Of a stretch of DNA of 64,000 bases, positions 23,019-35,746 are shown one piece after another. Made by a program: the position numbers and the translations under genes. The notes below the pieces were generated by a model, which was not told where the DNA came from, made no database searches, and saw only the letters and a list, made by a program, of their open reading frames with translations. This DNA comes from Tetrahymena thermophila SB210 (Eukaryota; Ciliophora; Oligohymenophorea; Hymenostomatida; Tetrahymenidae), in the NCBI RefSeq assembly GCF_000189635.1, contig NW_002476303.1, forward strand, positions 59,312 through 123,311. Direction: 5' to 3'. Position 1 is the first letter of the stretch, and each line of letters opens with the position of its first letter.

Positions 23019-25613
23019 ATGAATGTTGGAGGAGATGTTGAGGAAAAAGATAATGAAAAATAAACTATTGAAACCAAGTAAGATGAGAGTGTGATAGATT
23101 AGAATGTTTCTGGATTAAATATTTCACTTTCTTATATATCTCCTGAATCTCCCATCTCTTAAAGGATAGATAAAGATTCTCCAAAAAAATCAAAACGAGG
23201 TTTAAAGCTGAATTTAAAGCATGTTAATGACTTAAAATAACCAACAGGTCATTTACCTCATTTGTCTAATTAAAGCTCTATGTAATTCAATTATATGACA
23301 AATGCTAACTCAAATAACCACACCCATAGAAATGAATTTGAAATTGATTTAGAGGAGCTAATTGATAAAAGAAATGGCAGTGGAGATTTCGATATTTAAG
23401 ACTCCAAGGATTCTTAAAATCAATTGCTTAAAAATATCAAAAGTGCTCTAGAAAAGGATTTTTCAAATAGTAAAACTTTCAGAGCCATTTAAGAGTAAAA
23501 TTTTGTTTAAAATTTCTTTTATTGTTTCAATTATTTACTTTAAATTCAAATCCTATTTTGAATTATTAGAAACTATTTTTATTTCACTTTTTAAAAAAAT
23601 ATTTTTATTTTAAATAAAATTTCTCTTCAAAATAAAATAATTCAATATGTTTTACAGATGAAATTATTAAGAAAAAAAATAACTAATTAATAATAAATAA
23701 ATTAATATTAGAAATCTTCAAATCAAGAACCTAAAGGAATTTCTTAAAAAACAAAATAAAAATATCAAAGACAGTAACTTAAAAGTAACTCATAGAAATA
23801 ACAGTGAACAAATCCAAATTGTATTTGATGAATGCTCTGAGACACTAGATCAAAAAGAATAGAATGACCCTTTATATTTACCTTTTATTTCTCCATATAC
23901 TAACTCCAGCGACCAAACTGCTGCTTACTTTGATTTAAGTAAACTTCTTTAACTAAATAATTATTCAATTCACAATTCATCAATTAGTTTAATTTTAAAC
24001 CAAGTATTTATTCTTTTTATTATTAATTTAAACTATTCATAAATAGCATATTTATTATTTCATCTTAATATCTGTTTAAATAGCAGATAATGTTTTATTA
24101 ACTTTTAATCATTTAACTTTTTTTATATTTAATAAAATAAAATTATTTTCTAAAAATTTGATGATTAAATAATTTATTTATAAGCTTCCTATTTTCATAA
24201 AAATTGATCAAAAAAAATTCATAATTTTTAATTTATCTTTTATAACATTTCTAAAAAAAAGATGAAGATGGACACGTAAAATAAATAGCTGAGAATAAGT
24301 AAGAGCAGATTCTTTCCTAACACTCAGCAATTTCTCAATTTTTAGGTATATATTTATTTATTCCATTATTTAGATAAAATCTAAGTTTTTATCACATTTT
24401 TCAAAAAAATTTGATAATTAATTTTATTTTTCTTTTAAGAATTTAAATATGAATTTTAACAATTAAGAATTAAATTAAATTTGACTTTTTTAAATAGGAA
24501 ATTTACTTGAGACTAAGAATGAAACACTGAAATATGAATACATCGAGATGGTAAGAAGAGGTTTAGAAGATAGCCATCTGTTTTATTTGATTTCTGATCC
24601 TAAAGAAGGAATTGTTTAAAATAATAGAGAAAGAGAGAAATTAAAATAGCACCTAAATAAAAAAATAATAAACTATTCTCAAATGAATGTTTAAGTAATA
24701 GGTGAAACTAAAAAAATTGTGGAGGCATAGAAAAAATACATGAGCAATTTAATAAATAATTGCAGAAAAGCTTAAGAAAAAGCAAAATAAGTAGTTGGAA
24801 AATTCAATAAGCACTCTGGAGTTGATCCTACTTTATTAAAACCAAATAAAAGGTATGCGCCTTTACTAAATGCAATGAGCTCTCCAGATGAATATAAAAA
24901 GTATCAAAATGATAAATTAAAGCAAGAAAAAGATAAAAAGAACGAAAGAATCCAATAAGCAGAAGAAAGAAGAGAAGAAATATTCTTATAAAAGTAATTT
25001 TATATTTTTTTCATTAATTTTATTGAAAGACTTTTTATCATATTTTAAAAATAATTTTTTATTTTTATATTTATATTTATATTAGGAGGAATGCAATGAT
25101 TAAAAAAATAGAAGAAAAATCAATACATTACAACAGAGAATAAGTAATGCTTAAAGAAATCATTCAAAGAGATTTGGTGAAAAAGAAATTAGTCATTAAA
25201 TATTTACAAACAGAATAAATGCTTCAATTTTTTAATGGAATTGCTAGAATTTGCATGCAGAAAAAGAAATAAAACATGATAGAATAATAAAAAGCAAGAA
25301 TTATATAAACTAATTACAAAAAACACAAAACATTAGCTAAAATAAAACTACTAAGTGCCATTCAAGTGGCTCTAATAAAAGCTTATCTAAAAAGAAGAAT
25401 CCTCAAAAATGCAGCTAGAAATATTTTTCTTCACTTTACACAATAAAAATATAAAAAACTAATATCTTCTAAGATAAGATAGACAATTGAGAGTGGAAAA
25501 TGGTAAATATTTTTTTTATTCGATTTTTTATAAAAAAATTAAATTATTAATTTTTAATTGAATTCAGGAAAGTCAAAGCAAAATTAGACATAAAACCAAG
25601 TGCTCATAAATGA
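23019..25613 (+). CDS. IQ-motif, coiled-coil hypothetical protein
   Basis: Six exons (23019-23494, 23712-23938, 24262-24345, 24498-24993, 25086-25502, 25568-25613) sum to 1746 nt, giving 581 residues in consistent phase and ending in TGA. The N-terminal third is acidic, Ser/Asn-rich and low complexity, with SP sites (YISPESPIS). A charged helical middle contains a run of Lys/Glu/Arg (DKKNERIQQAEERREE). The C terminus is strongly basic and carries an IQ-like motif (RIIQTNYKKHKTLAK) followed by a weaker one (AIQVALIKAYLKRR), suggesting calmodulin or centrin binding. I do not recognise the family. In ciliates such proteins are often cytoskeletal or axonemal, but that is only inference. Two intron boundaries (after codons 158 and 234) were chosen because they restore a continuous frame. 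Confidence 0.75.
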
Positions 25614-25958
25614 AAGATCTATCTTAGAACAACATAATTTTAATTAAATTAATTAAACAAATTAACTCATTATTTCATTATTAATCAATAATAGATACTT
25701 AAAATTATATATATAGATATATAGTATTAAAAATACTTATTTATTTTCAAATTTTTACTTTTGAATTCCAAACTTTAATTGATTTATTCTTTTGTTCATA
25801 TAATTTGTGTTTAAGGATTAAATATTCATTTTTTCATATATATTCTTCATTTTAAAAATAAATTATATTGGGCCCCTTTTATTATTAATAACTTTTTTGA
25901 TTTAAAAAAATAACTATTGATAGATAAATAGATACATTTTTGTAAATTAATTAATTAA
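25614..25958. other. AT-rich spacer between convergent genes
   Basis: 3' spacer between the IQ-motif gene and LRR paralogue A. It contains gggcccctttt-type sequence near 25870 that recurs at about 28329 beside paralogue B, marking the edge of the A/B duplication. Confidence 0.55.
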
Positions 25959-28064
25959 TCAATAATATAAATCTAAATAGAGTAATTTAGGATGTAAGTA
26001 AATATATTCAATAAAATGGTTATTAAATGCATTGATAGTTAAAACTTGTGTCAATTTTTCAGTAGAAAAACTTGTTATTAAATTTGTATATTTTTCGATT
26101 ATATGCTCAGTAGCTTTGTATTAAATAATTGGCAAATGATACTCATATTTATTTTTAAGATTTAAGTATATGATATTATTATTATTATTTTATAAAAATT
26201 CAAACAGTTCAACAAGATCTTTTTAACTAAAACTACAAGTTATTTTAATTTCAATTACATACCCCTTAAGTTCAAATAAGTCTTGATATGATTTTTTGTT
26301 CTCGGAATAATTTGAATACATATTAGTAAACTTTAAATTTAAATTCTGAGTGAATGCTTCTTTTATTTACTTAGGTTAAATTGTTTCTAAAAATCTATCT
26401 ATTTTTTTTTCCTCAGATTAAATTGTTTGAACATGCTTGAATTTTTTTGAGTTTTTTATTAAATATGTCATAGAGAAGTGATTTGGTAGTTTAATAAAAA
26501 CTACCTCTTAAGGAAGGATATTGATAAACATTTCAGATATTTATTATGTTTAATTTAAAGGAAATAATGAGAGAGAAAATTTTTTAAAGTTTGAAAAGAA
26601 AGAATTTTAGTTTTCTAGAATAGAATAGTTGTCTTATAAATATTTCGAATCAAAACTGACTATTTTATTTCTTAGCTCTTAGCATTAAGAAGAAATTGAT
26701 AATTAATAAAGAAATACGCAGCCTAAAGCTAAAGAATATATTTCATTATCAAGAAATAACTGATCATAAATGCACAAATTTTCAAAAGAAAATTTTTTAT
26801 AATTCTTTATTTTCATCATCTAATGAGCTAGTTCTAATCTTTTTTCTGTATTAAATAGACACTTTTAAAAAATCAAATTTATAGTAGTTTCTTCATTACA
26901 CTTCTCAAAGACAAATCCAAAAGATTCAATCAGTTATGAGTTTATTGTGTTTTACCAAAAATAACAAGACTCACTAAAATCTAAACATAGCTCATCCAAC
27001 TAATGAGCTATCTGGGAAAATTTTTGTAAGCAACCTATCATATTATTTGTTTCCTTTTTTAAATTTTGTTTAAAATTTAAATGTAAAGTTCTCAAATTCT
27101 TTAAATTGTTAACTTTTAGTAAACTCACATCACATACTCTAACATCTAATTCTAATTCAACAAGCTAATTTAGATTAGAATGGCTTGATAAATAATCAAT
27201 TGCATCAGATAAAATTAGACTTAATTTTTCTAATTTTTTTAGTTTTTGGATATCAAGATTTTCATTTTTTAGGCTTAATGCTTTTAAATATAAAGTTCTT
27301 AAGTTTTGTAATTTTTCAATAGATATTAAAGAGTTTTTGCTCTATAAATACCTATTTTAGTCAATATCAAGATATAATTTTTGCAGAGAGCTGTTTGTTA
27401 TCCGCAATTCATCAACTATTGTTTAAATTTATAGTCTAGAATCTAAGCTAGTTGATATTTTTACTTCTTCTATTCTTTAAGCTAATTTAAAAGCATTAAA
27501 TTAGATTGATGATGTCAGCTCGCTTAAGAATAAATGTTTAATGTAATCTAATTTCCTATTAATTTTAATATCTGTCTGATCCTCTTTAACACCAAACAAC
27601 AAACAGAGCTTTTCTAAATTTTCTCTTTTATAGTTGATTGCGTCAATGAGCTAGTTAAATATAAGACAAGATAATTCTTTTTTTGAACCAACAGTCAACT
27701 GTTTAAGATATTGAAGGTCTTTTATAAGCTAAAATAGAATATCGTCTACATTTAGTAAACAATCAAAATTTTGAAAAGTAAATACTTATATCATTTCTAA
27801 TCCAAAATAATTCTGTATATGATTCATTGCAAATTTTAAATTATTCCTGATCTTATCATAAAAGTTTTCTAATAAATTTGATTTATCTACTAAGTATCCA
27901 TCTCCATAACCTAAACTAATTTCTATTTCAAATAAATCTTCTTTATTTCTAAAAAAGGATTCTAATGTTCTCTATATAATAACCGATAAATCTGATTAAA
28001 GATCTAAAACAATCCTAATATTGCCTTACTTACACATATACATTTTATAACTTAAATTATTCAT
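25959..28064 (-). CDS. Intronless LRR family protein, paralogue A
   Basis: A single 2106-nt ciliate-code ORF (701 residues) from ATG 28064 to TGA 25959-25961, with no intron in an otherwise intron-rich region. The centre consists of irregular leucine-rich repeats (IEKLQNLRTLYLKALSLKN, LDIQKLKKLEKLSLI, VNNLKNLRTLHLNFK). The N-terminal ~150 residues and the C-terminal ~300 residues are conserved between paralogues but match no domain I know. The C terminus is highly conserved (ISAFNNH-type, PKLLYLDLYY). There is no signal peptide or membrane segment, so it is probably cytosolic. It forms a tandem pair with paralogue B. LRR proteins usually bind other proteins; whether this family is an F-box or other adaptor cannot be seen. 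Confidence 0.85.
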
Positions 28065-28471
28065 TTTTTCACTAATTTAGAAATATGTTTTTGTGTTTCC
28101 TAAATTAATTTTTTAATTCCTTTTTTATTACTTTTTAGAAATTAAAATCAGATTATGAAATATATTGATTATGAAAATTCAATATCTTTGAAATATGAGA
28201 TTCTTGATTAATTCTGATAAAGTTAAATTTTTAATCACCATTTTATGCTTCAAAAGATTGTGGGGAGGTTGGTGAAAATTAATGAGGAATTATGGCATAT
28301 TCTTCTTTTTAAAACGAAATTATATTGGGTCCCTTTTATTATTTATAACTTTTTTTATAAAAATGTATAGGTCCCTCCTTTCTGTGACCCCAAATTATTG
28401 ATTTAGAAAAATAACTATTAATATATAAATAGATACATTTTTGTAAATTAATTAATTAATTAACTAATTAA
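28065..28471. other. Spacer within the A/B tandem duplication
   Basis: Between paralogues A and B. The first ~170 bp is upstream sequence of A, matched at 30600-30755 upstream of B. The part from about 28310 matches the 3' flank of A at about 25855. A short less A/T-rich patch with tgtgaccccaa near 28380 is unique. Confidence 0.6.
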
Positions 28472-30580
28472 TCAAAAATACAAATCTAAATAGAGTAATT
28501 TAGGATGTAAGTAAATATGTTCAATTAAGTAGTTATTAAATGTACTGATAGTTAAAACTTAAATCAATGTATCAGTACAATAGCTTGTTATTAAATTTGT
28601 GTAGTTTTCGATTATATGCTGAGTAGCTTTGTATTCTATTGGCAAATGATACTCATATTTAGTTTTAAGATTTAAGTATATGATATTATTATTATTATTT
28701 TTCATAAATTCAAACAGTTCTACAAGATCTTTTTTATTAAAGCTACAAATTAATTTAATTTCAATTACATACCCCTTAAGTTCAAATAAGTCTTGATATG
28801 ATTTTTTGTTCTCGGAATAATTTGAATACATTTTAGTAAACTTTAAATTTAAATTCTGAGTGAATGCTTCTTTTATTTACTTAGGTTAAATTGTTTCTAA
28901 AAATCTGTCTATTTATATTTCCTCAGATTAAATTGTTTGAATGTGCTTGAATTTTTTTGAGTTTTTTATTAAATATATCATGTAGAAGTGTTTTGGTAGA
29001 TTAATAAAAACTACCTCTTAAGGAAGGATATTGATAAACATTTCAGATAATTATTTTGTTTCATATAGAGGAAATGATGAGAGAGAAAAATTTTTAAAGT
29101 TTGAAAAGAAAGAATTTTTGTTTTCTAGAATAGATTTATTGTCTTATAAATATTTCTAATCAAAATTGACAATTTTATTTCTTAGCTCTTAGCATTAAGA
29201 AAAAATAGATAAAAAATAATGAAATTTGCAGCCTAAAGTTGAAGAAGATATTTCATTATCAAGACATAATTCATCATAAATGCACACACCATTAAGAGAA
29301 AATTTTTTATAATTCTTTATTTTCATCATCTAATGAGCTAGTTCAAATCTTTTTTCTGTATTAAATAGACATTTTTAATTATTCAAATTTATAGTAGTTT
29401 CTTCATTACACTTCTCAAAGACGAATCCAATAGATTCAATCAGTTATGTGTTCATTGTATTTTACCAAAAATAACTAGACTCACTAAAATCTAAACTTAG
29501 CTCATCAAGTTAATGAGCTATCTGTGAAAATTTTTGTAAGCAACTTATCATATTATTTGTTTCCTTTTTTAAATTTTGCTTAAAATTTAAATGTAAAGTT
29601 CTCAAATTCTTTAAATTGTTAACTTTTAGTAAACTCACATCACATGCTCTAACATCTAATTCTAATTCAACAAGCTAATTTAGATTAGAATGGCTTGATA
29701 AATAATCAATTGCATCAGAGAAAATTAGACTTAGTTTTTCTAATTTTTTTAGTTTTTGAATATCAAGAATTTCATTTTTTAGGCTTAATGCTTTTAAATA
29801 TAAAGTTCTTAAGTTTTGTAATTTTTCAATAGATATTAAAGAATTTTTGCTCTATAAATAATACCTATTTTAGTCAATATCAAGATATAATTTTTGCAGA
29901 GAGCTATTTGTTATCAGCAATTGATCAACTATTGTTTCAATTTATAGTCTAGAATCAACGCTAGTTAATATTTTTACTTCTTCTATTCTTTAAGCTAATT
30001 TAAAAGCATTAAGTTAGATTGCTGATGTCAGCTCGCTTAAGAATAAATGTTTAATGTAATCTAATTTTCTATTAATTGTAATATCATTCTGATCCTCTTT
30101 AACGCCAAACAGCAAACCGAGCTTTTCTAAGCTTTGTCTTTTAAAGTTGATAGCGTCAATGAGTTAGCTAAATATAAGACAGGATAGTTCTTTTCTTGAG
30201 CCAACAATCAACTCTTTAAGATATTACATGTCTTTTATAAGCTAAAATAGAATATCGTCTACATTTAGCAAACAATCAAAATTTTGAAAAGTAAATACTT
30301 ATATCATTTCTAATCCAAAATAATTCTGTACATGATTCATTGAAGATTTTAAATTATCCCTGATCTTATCATAAAACTTTTCTAATAAATTTGATTTATT
30401 TACTAACTATCCACTTCCATAACCTAATTTAACTTCTACTTCAAATAAGTCTTTTTTATTTCTAAAAAAGGATCCTAATGTTTTCTATAAAGCCAAAAAA
30501 TCTGCTTTCTAAAGATCAATAGCAACACTTTCGCTTTTATTTTACTTATATATAAAAATTTAATAACTTAAATTATTCAT
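28472..30580 (-). CDS. Intronless LRR family protein, paralogue B
   Basis: An uninterrupted 2109-nt ORF (702 residues) from ATG 30580 to TGA 28472-28474. It is the closest relative of paralogue A: long identical stretches run through the LRR centre and the C terminus, with differences concentrated in the first ~60 residues. The pair plus flanks repeats at about 2.5 kb, so this is a recent tandem gene duplication. Domain layout is as in A: conserved N-terminal region, irregular central LRRs with an unusually well kept LSLIFSDAIDYLSSHSNLNQ block, and a conserved C terminus. The intact frame suggests both copies are functional. Gln is encoded by TAA/TAG many times, so standard-code gene finders would miss it. 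Confidence 0.85.
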
Positions 30581-31672
30581 TTTCTCACTTATTTAGAAAT
30601 ATGTTTTTGCTTTTCCTAAATTAATATTTTTTTTAGTTTATACTACTTTATAGAAATTTGAGAAATGAAAATCAGCTTATGAAAAATATTGAATATCCAA
30701 ATTGAATATCTTAGAAATATCTAATTCTTTGATTAATTCTGATAAAGTTAAATTTTTGTTTTGAAATTTTTTTTTGGCGCAAATAAAAATGTCTAAAAAA
30801 CTAAAACCACAAATTTACAAAAAAAAAATTTTGAAAAAATAATTATCTATTTTTATAAAGAATTAAATAACTAAAAAAATTAACATAAAATATGAAAATT
30901 TTAATTACTAATTTTAATAACATTTACAATTTAAATGTATTTATTTAATATTATTTAAAAAGCTATAATAAAACTTTATTAAGTAAATATTATTTAAAAA
31001 TTTAAATATTTTTCAATAGAATTCTTCTAAAAAAATTATAAAAGCATAATAAAATTAAATTTTTATAATTTCAATGAATCAGTTTAAGAAAGTTTTTAAT
31101 GTGGTTTGATAGTTTATTAGGAGAAATAGTGATACACTTTCAGATATTTAGCTTTCTTATTATTGATAATTAAGTATTCATGAAAGAAAAAATTTAAAAA
31201 GCTTTTGAATAATAGAATAATTATGGTTTTTAAATAGAGAATAGTTTTCATTTATATAATTACTATTACAATCTATTATTTTATTTATTTGCTTTCAGCA
31301 AAATTAAGAAATAATTTATTCTGTAAAATATCATAATCAATATATTTAATTGGTATGCTATTAAAATAATTAAAGTATAATTTTTTTTAATATTATTGAA
31401 TTAGAATTAGAAAAATATAATTAAAATTATATATAAATAATATACTATCAATCCTCATTAATTAAATGTCAAAGATGTTAAAGGTTAATTTTTTTGTATA
31501 AAAAAATTAACTCTTTAGATGCAAATTGCTAGTAAGGCAAACAAATTCCTAGCCTTTATTTGAAAAATTAGGATATTTTTTCTTCTACTTAACTTTTATT
31601 CTAAGGTATATTTATAATTAATTAATTAAATTTACATAAATTGTTTTTCAATATTTTTGAGAAAAAAAATAG
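30581..31672. other. Intergenic region between paralogue B and LRR gene 2
   Basis: It holds the upstream flank of paralogue B, the relic at 31085-31345, and at about 31610-31672 the 5' leader shared with the other exon-array LRR genes (a caatatttttga block followed by an A tract). No further gene is visible. Confidence 0.55.
31085..31345 (-). pseudogene. Decayed fragment of the intronless LRR family
   Basis: About 260 bp align by eye, with many substitutions and indels, to the region around codons 450-550 of paralogues C-E on the minus strand. Landmarks are a degenerate frame for the PEEVTFIKL segment, the agagaatagttttcattta-type stretch and the atttattctgtaaaatatca block, which differs by one base from atttattctataaaatatca in D and E. 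No open frame remains. It is a relic of a sixth member, sitting just upstream of LRR gene 2. Confidence 0.6.
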
Positions 31673-34600
31673 ATGATACAATAGAAAAAATATTTCTACA
31701 GTCTAGAAGAAGTAATTAATTATTTATTTATTTTTACTATTATTTAATTTTTTTTTATTAATAAAAAAAGTTTGAAAACTCTTTGCTTTAATCTCATTCA
31801 ATTATCAATATTGATCTTGAGTAAATTAAATTCATTATTATTAATCTTTATTTTTCTTGTTATTTACATTTTTCAAATAAATATTCAATTTATTTTTTAA
31901 TTTCAACTTTTACTACGATTAGTAATTAATTTCTTACTATAATCATTTTTTTCATTCTAACTACTTAATTAAATATAATTTGCTCAATATTTAAAAAGTT
32001 ACCATTAAATTGATGATGAACGTGCATCATGCTTAGGTTTTGCTTTAGCAAAATGCACTAATCTCTTAAATTTGACACTTGAAATCTAGTAAAAATATTC
32101 TATTCATTATAAATTTAGTTTATTAATTTATTATATTTTAACTTGGTTTATTTTGCTTTCTTATTCTGTTTGGTTGAGTTCTATTTTTAATCAAATTAAT
32201 TCCTTTTTTAATTTTTTAACTTTTGCTTTGATTATTTAATCATTTATTTCTTTCTATTTAGTTTTTTTCTTCATTTTTTCATTTCAACTTAATAATTATT
32301 TAATAATGTATATTTAAAAAGTGAAAATTTCATAGGTGATGAAGGTATATCAGCTTTAGGTTCTGGTTTAGCACACTGCACTAATCTCACGAATTTGACC
32401 ATTAATCTCTTGTAAAAAAACAGTTTATATTTTCTGAATTATGTTGTTTTTTAATATAAAAATAAACGGATTTAAAACAATAAAACTCATTTAACATACT
32501 TTATAGCTTTTTTGTTTTATCATTTTTTAATTTTTAACCTCTATTTCGATTTTTAATTATTACATATTTTTTCTTTAACTAACTTTAGTTAATAATATTT
32601 TTCTCTTCATATATTTGAAAAGTGAAAATTAAATTGGTGCTGGTGTATCAAACTTAAGTTTTGCTTTAGCAAACTGCACTAATCTCTCAAGTTTGACACT
32701 TGATCTTGGGTAAAAATTGCTTAGGATTGTGATATTTATTGATATAAAAATGAGTTTAAAACAATAAAACTTTTTTATTTATTTATTAATTTTTTTTTTA
32801 TTGAATTTTCTTTCATTCTGCTTTTATTTTTTCTTTCTTTCTTTCTTTCTTTGTTAATTTAACTCTTTTTTCATTATTTCAATTTTTGCTTATCTTAGTA
32901 ATCACATTCTTATTATTAAATATTTTTATTTTCTAGCTATCTATTTAATTATGTTTTCTTCAACTTTTAAGGTGTGGTAAAATTGGCGATAAAGGTGCAT
33001 CAGGTTTAGGTCATGGTTTAGCAAATTGCAATAATCTCTCGAATTTGACTCTCAATATTAGGTAAAAATAGATAGTTTATTTGTTTTGGATTTTGATATA
33101 TTTAAATATAAATATTTAATTAAAATGCAATAAAACTCTTTCATATTTTTTCTTTATTTTTGGCTCCAATTAACTAATCATTATTTAAATATTTTTTCAA
33201 AAGTAAGAATTAAATTCAAGTTGAAGGTATATCAGGCTTAGGTTATGGTTTAGAAAAGCTCACTAAACTTTCAAATTTGATACTCAATGTTAGGTAAAAT
33301 TAGTTTGTTTATTTTAGATTATGGTATTATTCAATATAAGAATTAATTAAAAAAAAAATAATTTATTTAATTTATTAGTTTTTATTTACTTTTTTACTAC
33401 TGTAGTTAATATCTTTCTTTCTTAATTTATATAATTTTTTACTTTTTAACTTTTTTTAAATTATTAATTAATTAAATTATTTCTTAATTTTTTCTTTAAA
33501 GTAAATAACTAATTAACTAATAAATAATTTATTTTTTCTTAAATATTTGAAAAGCGAAAATTAAATTGGCGATGAAGGTACATAAGGATTAAGTACTGGT
33601 TTAGCAAATTGCACTAATCTCTTAAATTTTATGCTTAATCTCTCGTAAAAATAAGCTATTTTTTTTGGATTTTAAAGTTTTTTAATTTAAAAATAAATTA
33701 AAAACTATAAACCTATTTTTTTTCTTACTTAATTTAACAGATTATTTCATCTTCAGCTTTTGCCTTAACTTTTAATTAATTCATTTCTTATTATCTCATG
33801 TGTTTTCTTCTAACTAATTAATTAATATTTTCTTGAATATTTAAAAAGTAAAAATTAAATTGGTACCAAAGGAGCATCAAATTTAGGTTCTGCTTTAGCA
33901 AACTGTATTAATCTCTCCAATTTTAAACTTGATATTAGGTAAAGCAGTTTATTTATTTATTTTTGATTATGATATTTTCAACTTTTACTTTGATTATTAA
34001 TTAATTCATTTGGTATTATTCATATTTTTTTTTTTCCTTCTAATTATCTAATTGATTGTATTTTATTTAATATTTAAGGGGTGGTATAATTGGTGATTAA
34101 GGTATATCAGACTTAGGTGCTGGCTTAATAAGCTGCAATAATCTCTCAAATTTGGTACTTGATGTTGGGTAAAAATAAATAGTTGCTTTGGATTTTAATA
34201 TTTTTTAATACAAAAACGAATATAAAACAATAATATACTTTTAATTTATTTATTAGCTTTTTATATATTTTATATTGCTTTTTTATTTCGATTGTGTTTT
34301 TCTCCTTTCATAATTTAATTGATTTATTTTTTAATTTCAACTTTTGTTTTGATTATTGATTTATTTATTAATTCAATTCTTATTATTTCTTATTTTTTTC
34401 CTTCTAAATAACTAACTAACTAATTAACAAACTTACTAATTATTTCATTAATTATTATATTTTCTTTAAAATTTAAATAGTTACAATTAAATTGGTGATA
34501 TAGGTGTATCATGCTTAGGTATTGCTATATCAAAGTGCACTAATCTTATAACTTTAACACTCTTTATTTAGTAAAAATAATTTATTAGCTTTGTTTAGTA

Positions 34601-34794
34601 TTTTTTAATAAAAAAATTAAAATATTGTTTTTAAATTAATCTTCATTCTAATTAATTCCCATTTTTAATTAATACTAATCTATATATATATATATATAAA
34701 TAGTGGAAACATATTTGATGAATCACAAGAAAGGAAAATAAAGAATAATTTTATTAAATCTAAAAAATTAGTCCTATTTTATATTGATTTATGA
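31673..34794 (+). CDS. LRR protein 2: nine divergent 90-nt LRR exons
   Basis: Twelve exons encode 328 residues. Exon 1 is 31673-31711 (MIQQKKYFYSLEE) and exon 2 is 31771-31820. LRR exons start at 31999, 32322, 32623, 32972, 33204, 33555, 33849, 34079 and 34481. All are 90 nt except the third, which is 87 nt after losing one codon. The last exon is 34704-34794 with TGA. All repeat exons are phase 2-2 and the total is a multiple of three. Units follow the same 30-residue LRR plan as genes 1 and 3 (IGDEGxSxLGxxLAxCxNLxNLxL) but differ strongly from one another, and introns are no longer alike. The array is therefore older or less homogenised. The frame is intact, so the gene is probably expressed. 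No signal peptide or membrane segment is seen. Confidence 0.82.
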
Positions 34795-35746
34795 TGATGA
34801 TAATAAATAGATAATGAAAAATGATGAATAAATTTAAAAATATTCTAAATTAATTTACTGTATATCAGAGTATTTATATAGTATACAACATAAATTTAAT
34901 TATATTATTTAGTTATTAATTTTTTTAATTAATATCTTCAATATTTCAATTAGATCTTTCTTTGTTTGATTTATTTTTAATTTTATATTTTAGGTTAAAT
35001 TATTGTATTACAAAATATTTTAAAATAAATCATATTATATTTATTATTCAAATATTCTTACATTTTATTAAAATTTTTACACCATTTATTTATTATCATT
35101 AGAAATATATTTTAAAAATAACTAGTCTTATTGATTTAAGACACTTACTCTTTACTTTCAATTATTCTGATTGATTCATTTAGTTAAAACTATTAATGTA
35201 AGGTAATAATAATTTCTAATCAAAATTAAAAGAATAAAATGTTGATATCAAAATTAATATTTTATATACAAGCAGAATAAAAGAAAATAATAAATCTAAT
35301 AAAAAGCTAATAAATAAGCAAATTAATAAAGTTTAAGACATAAATAAGCCCTACAAAATAAACTGGGAAAGGTTCCCTTAATTAATGAGAAGTTAAAGTA
35401 TATCTATTTTTTATGTGTTTTAGTTCTAATGCCCTTCTTCTCATTTTAAAAAATTATTTTAATTCTTTAAATTTGATATATCTTAGTAGAAACGATTTTA
35501 TTGATTTTCTTAATCTTATTGTTTAAATAAATTGACCTTATTTTATATCTGCTTTATTAAAAATGCAAATGTTTTTAATAAATAGCATTCTTCCAAATAA
35601 ATTGTAAAAGAAAAATTAAATTCAATTTTAATTTTAATTTATTAATTTATATGTAAAAGTGAAGATCAAAAATAAAAACAAACATGAAAAATAAGTAATA
35701 AATAGATTTAAAAATTGCAAATTAAAATAATTAACTAACTTATCAA
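34795..35746. other. Intergenic region after LRR gene 2
   Basis: A/T-rich. Two stretches, near 35130-35200 and 35420-35490, contain Leu-rich pieces bounded by splice-like signals (for example NSLNLIYLS) that could be remnants of further LRR exons, but TGA codons interrupt them. The end of the stretch (from about 35660) is 3' flank shared with paralogues D and E. Confidence 0.4.

Noticed and set aside
28559-28831. Separate small minus-strand gene
   Set aside because: It is an in-frame piece of LRR paralogue B, cut short only because TAA and TAG were read as stops.
35130-35490. Additional LRR exons after LRR gene 2
   Set aside because: Leu-rich pieces exist but TGA codons and missing phase make them at best relics; they were mentioned only as a possibility.
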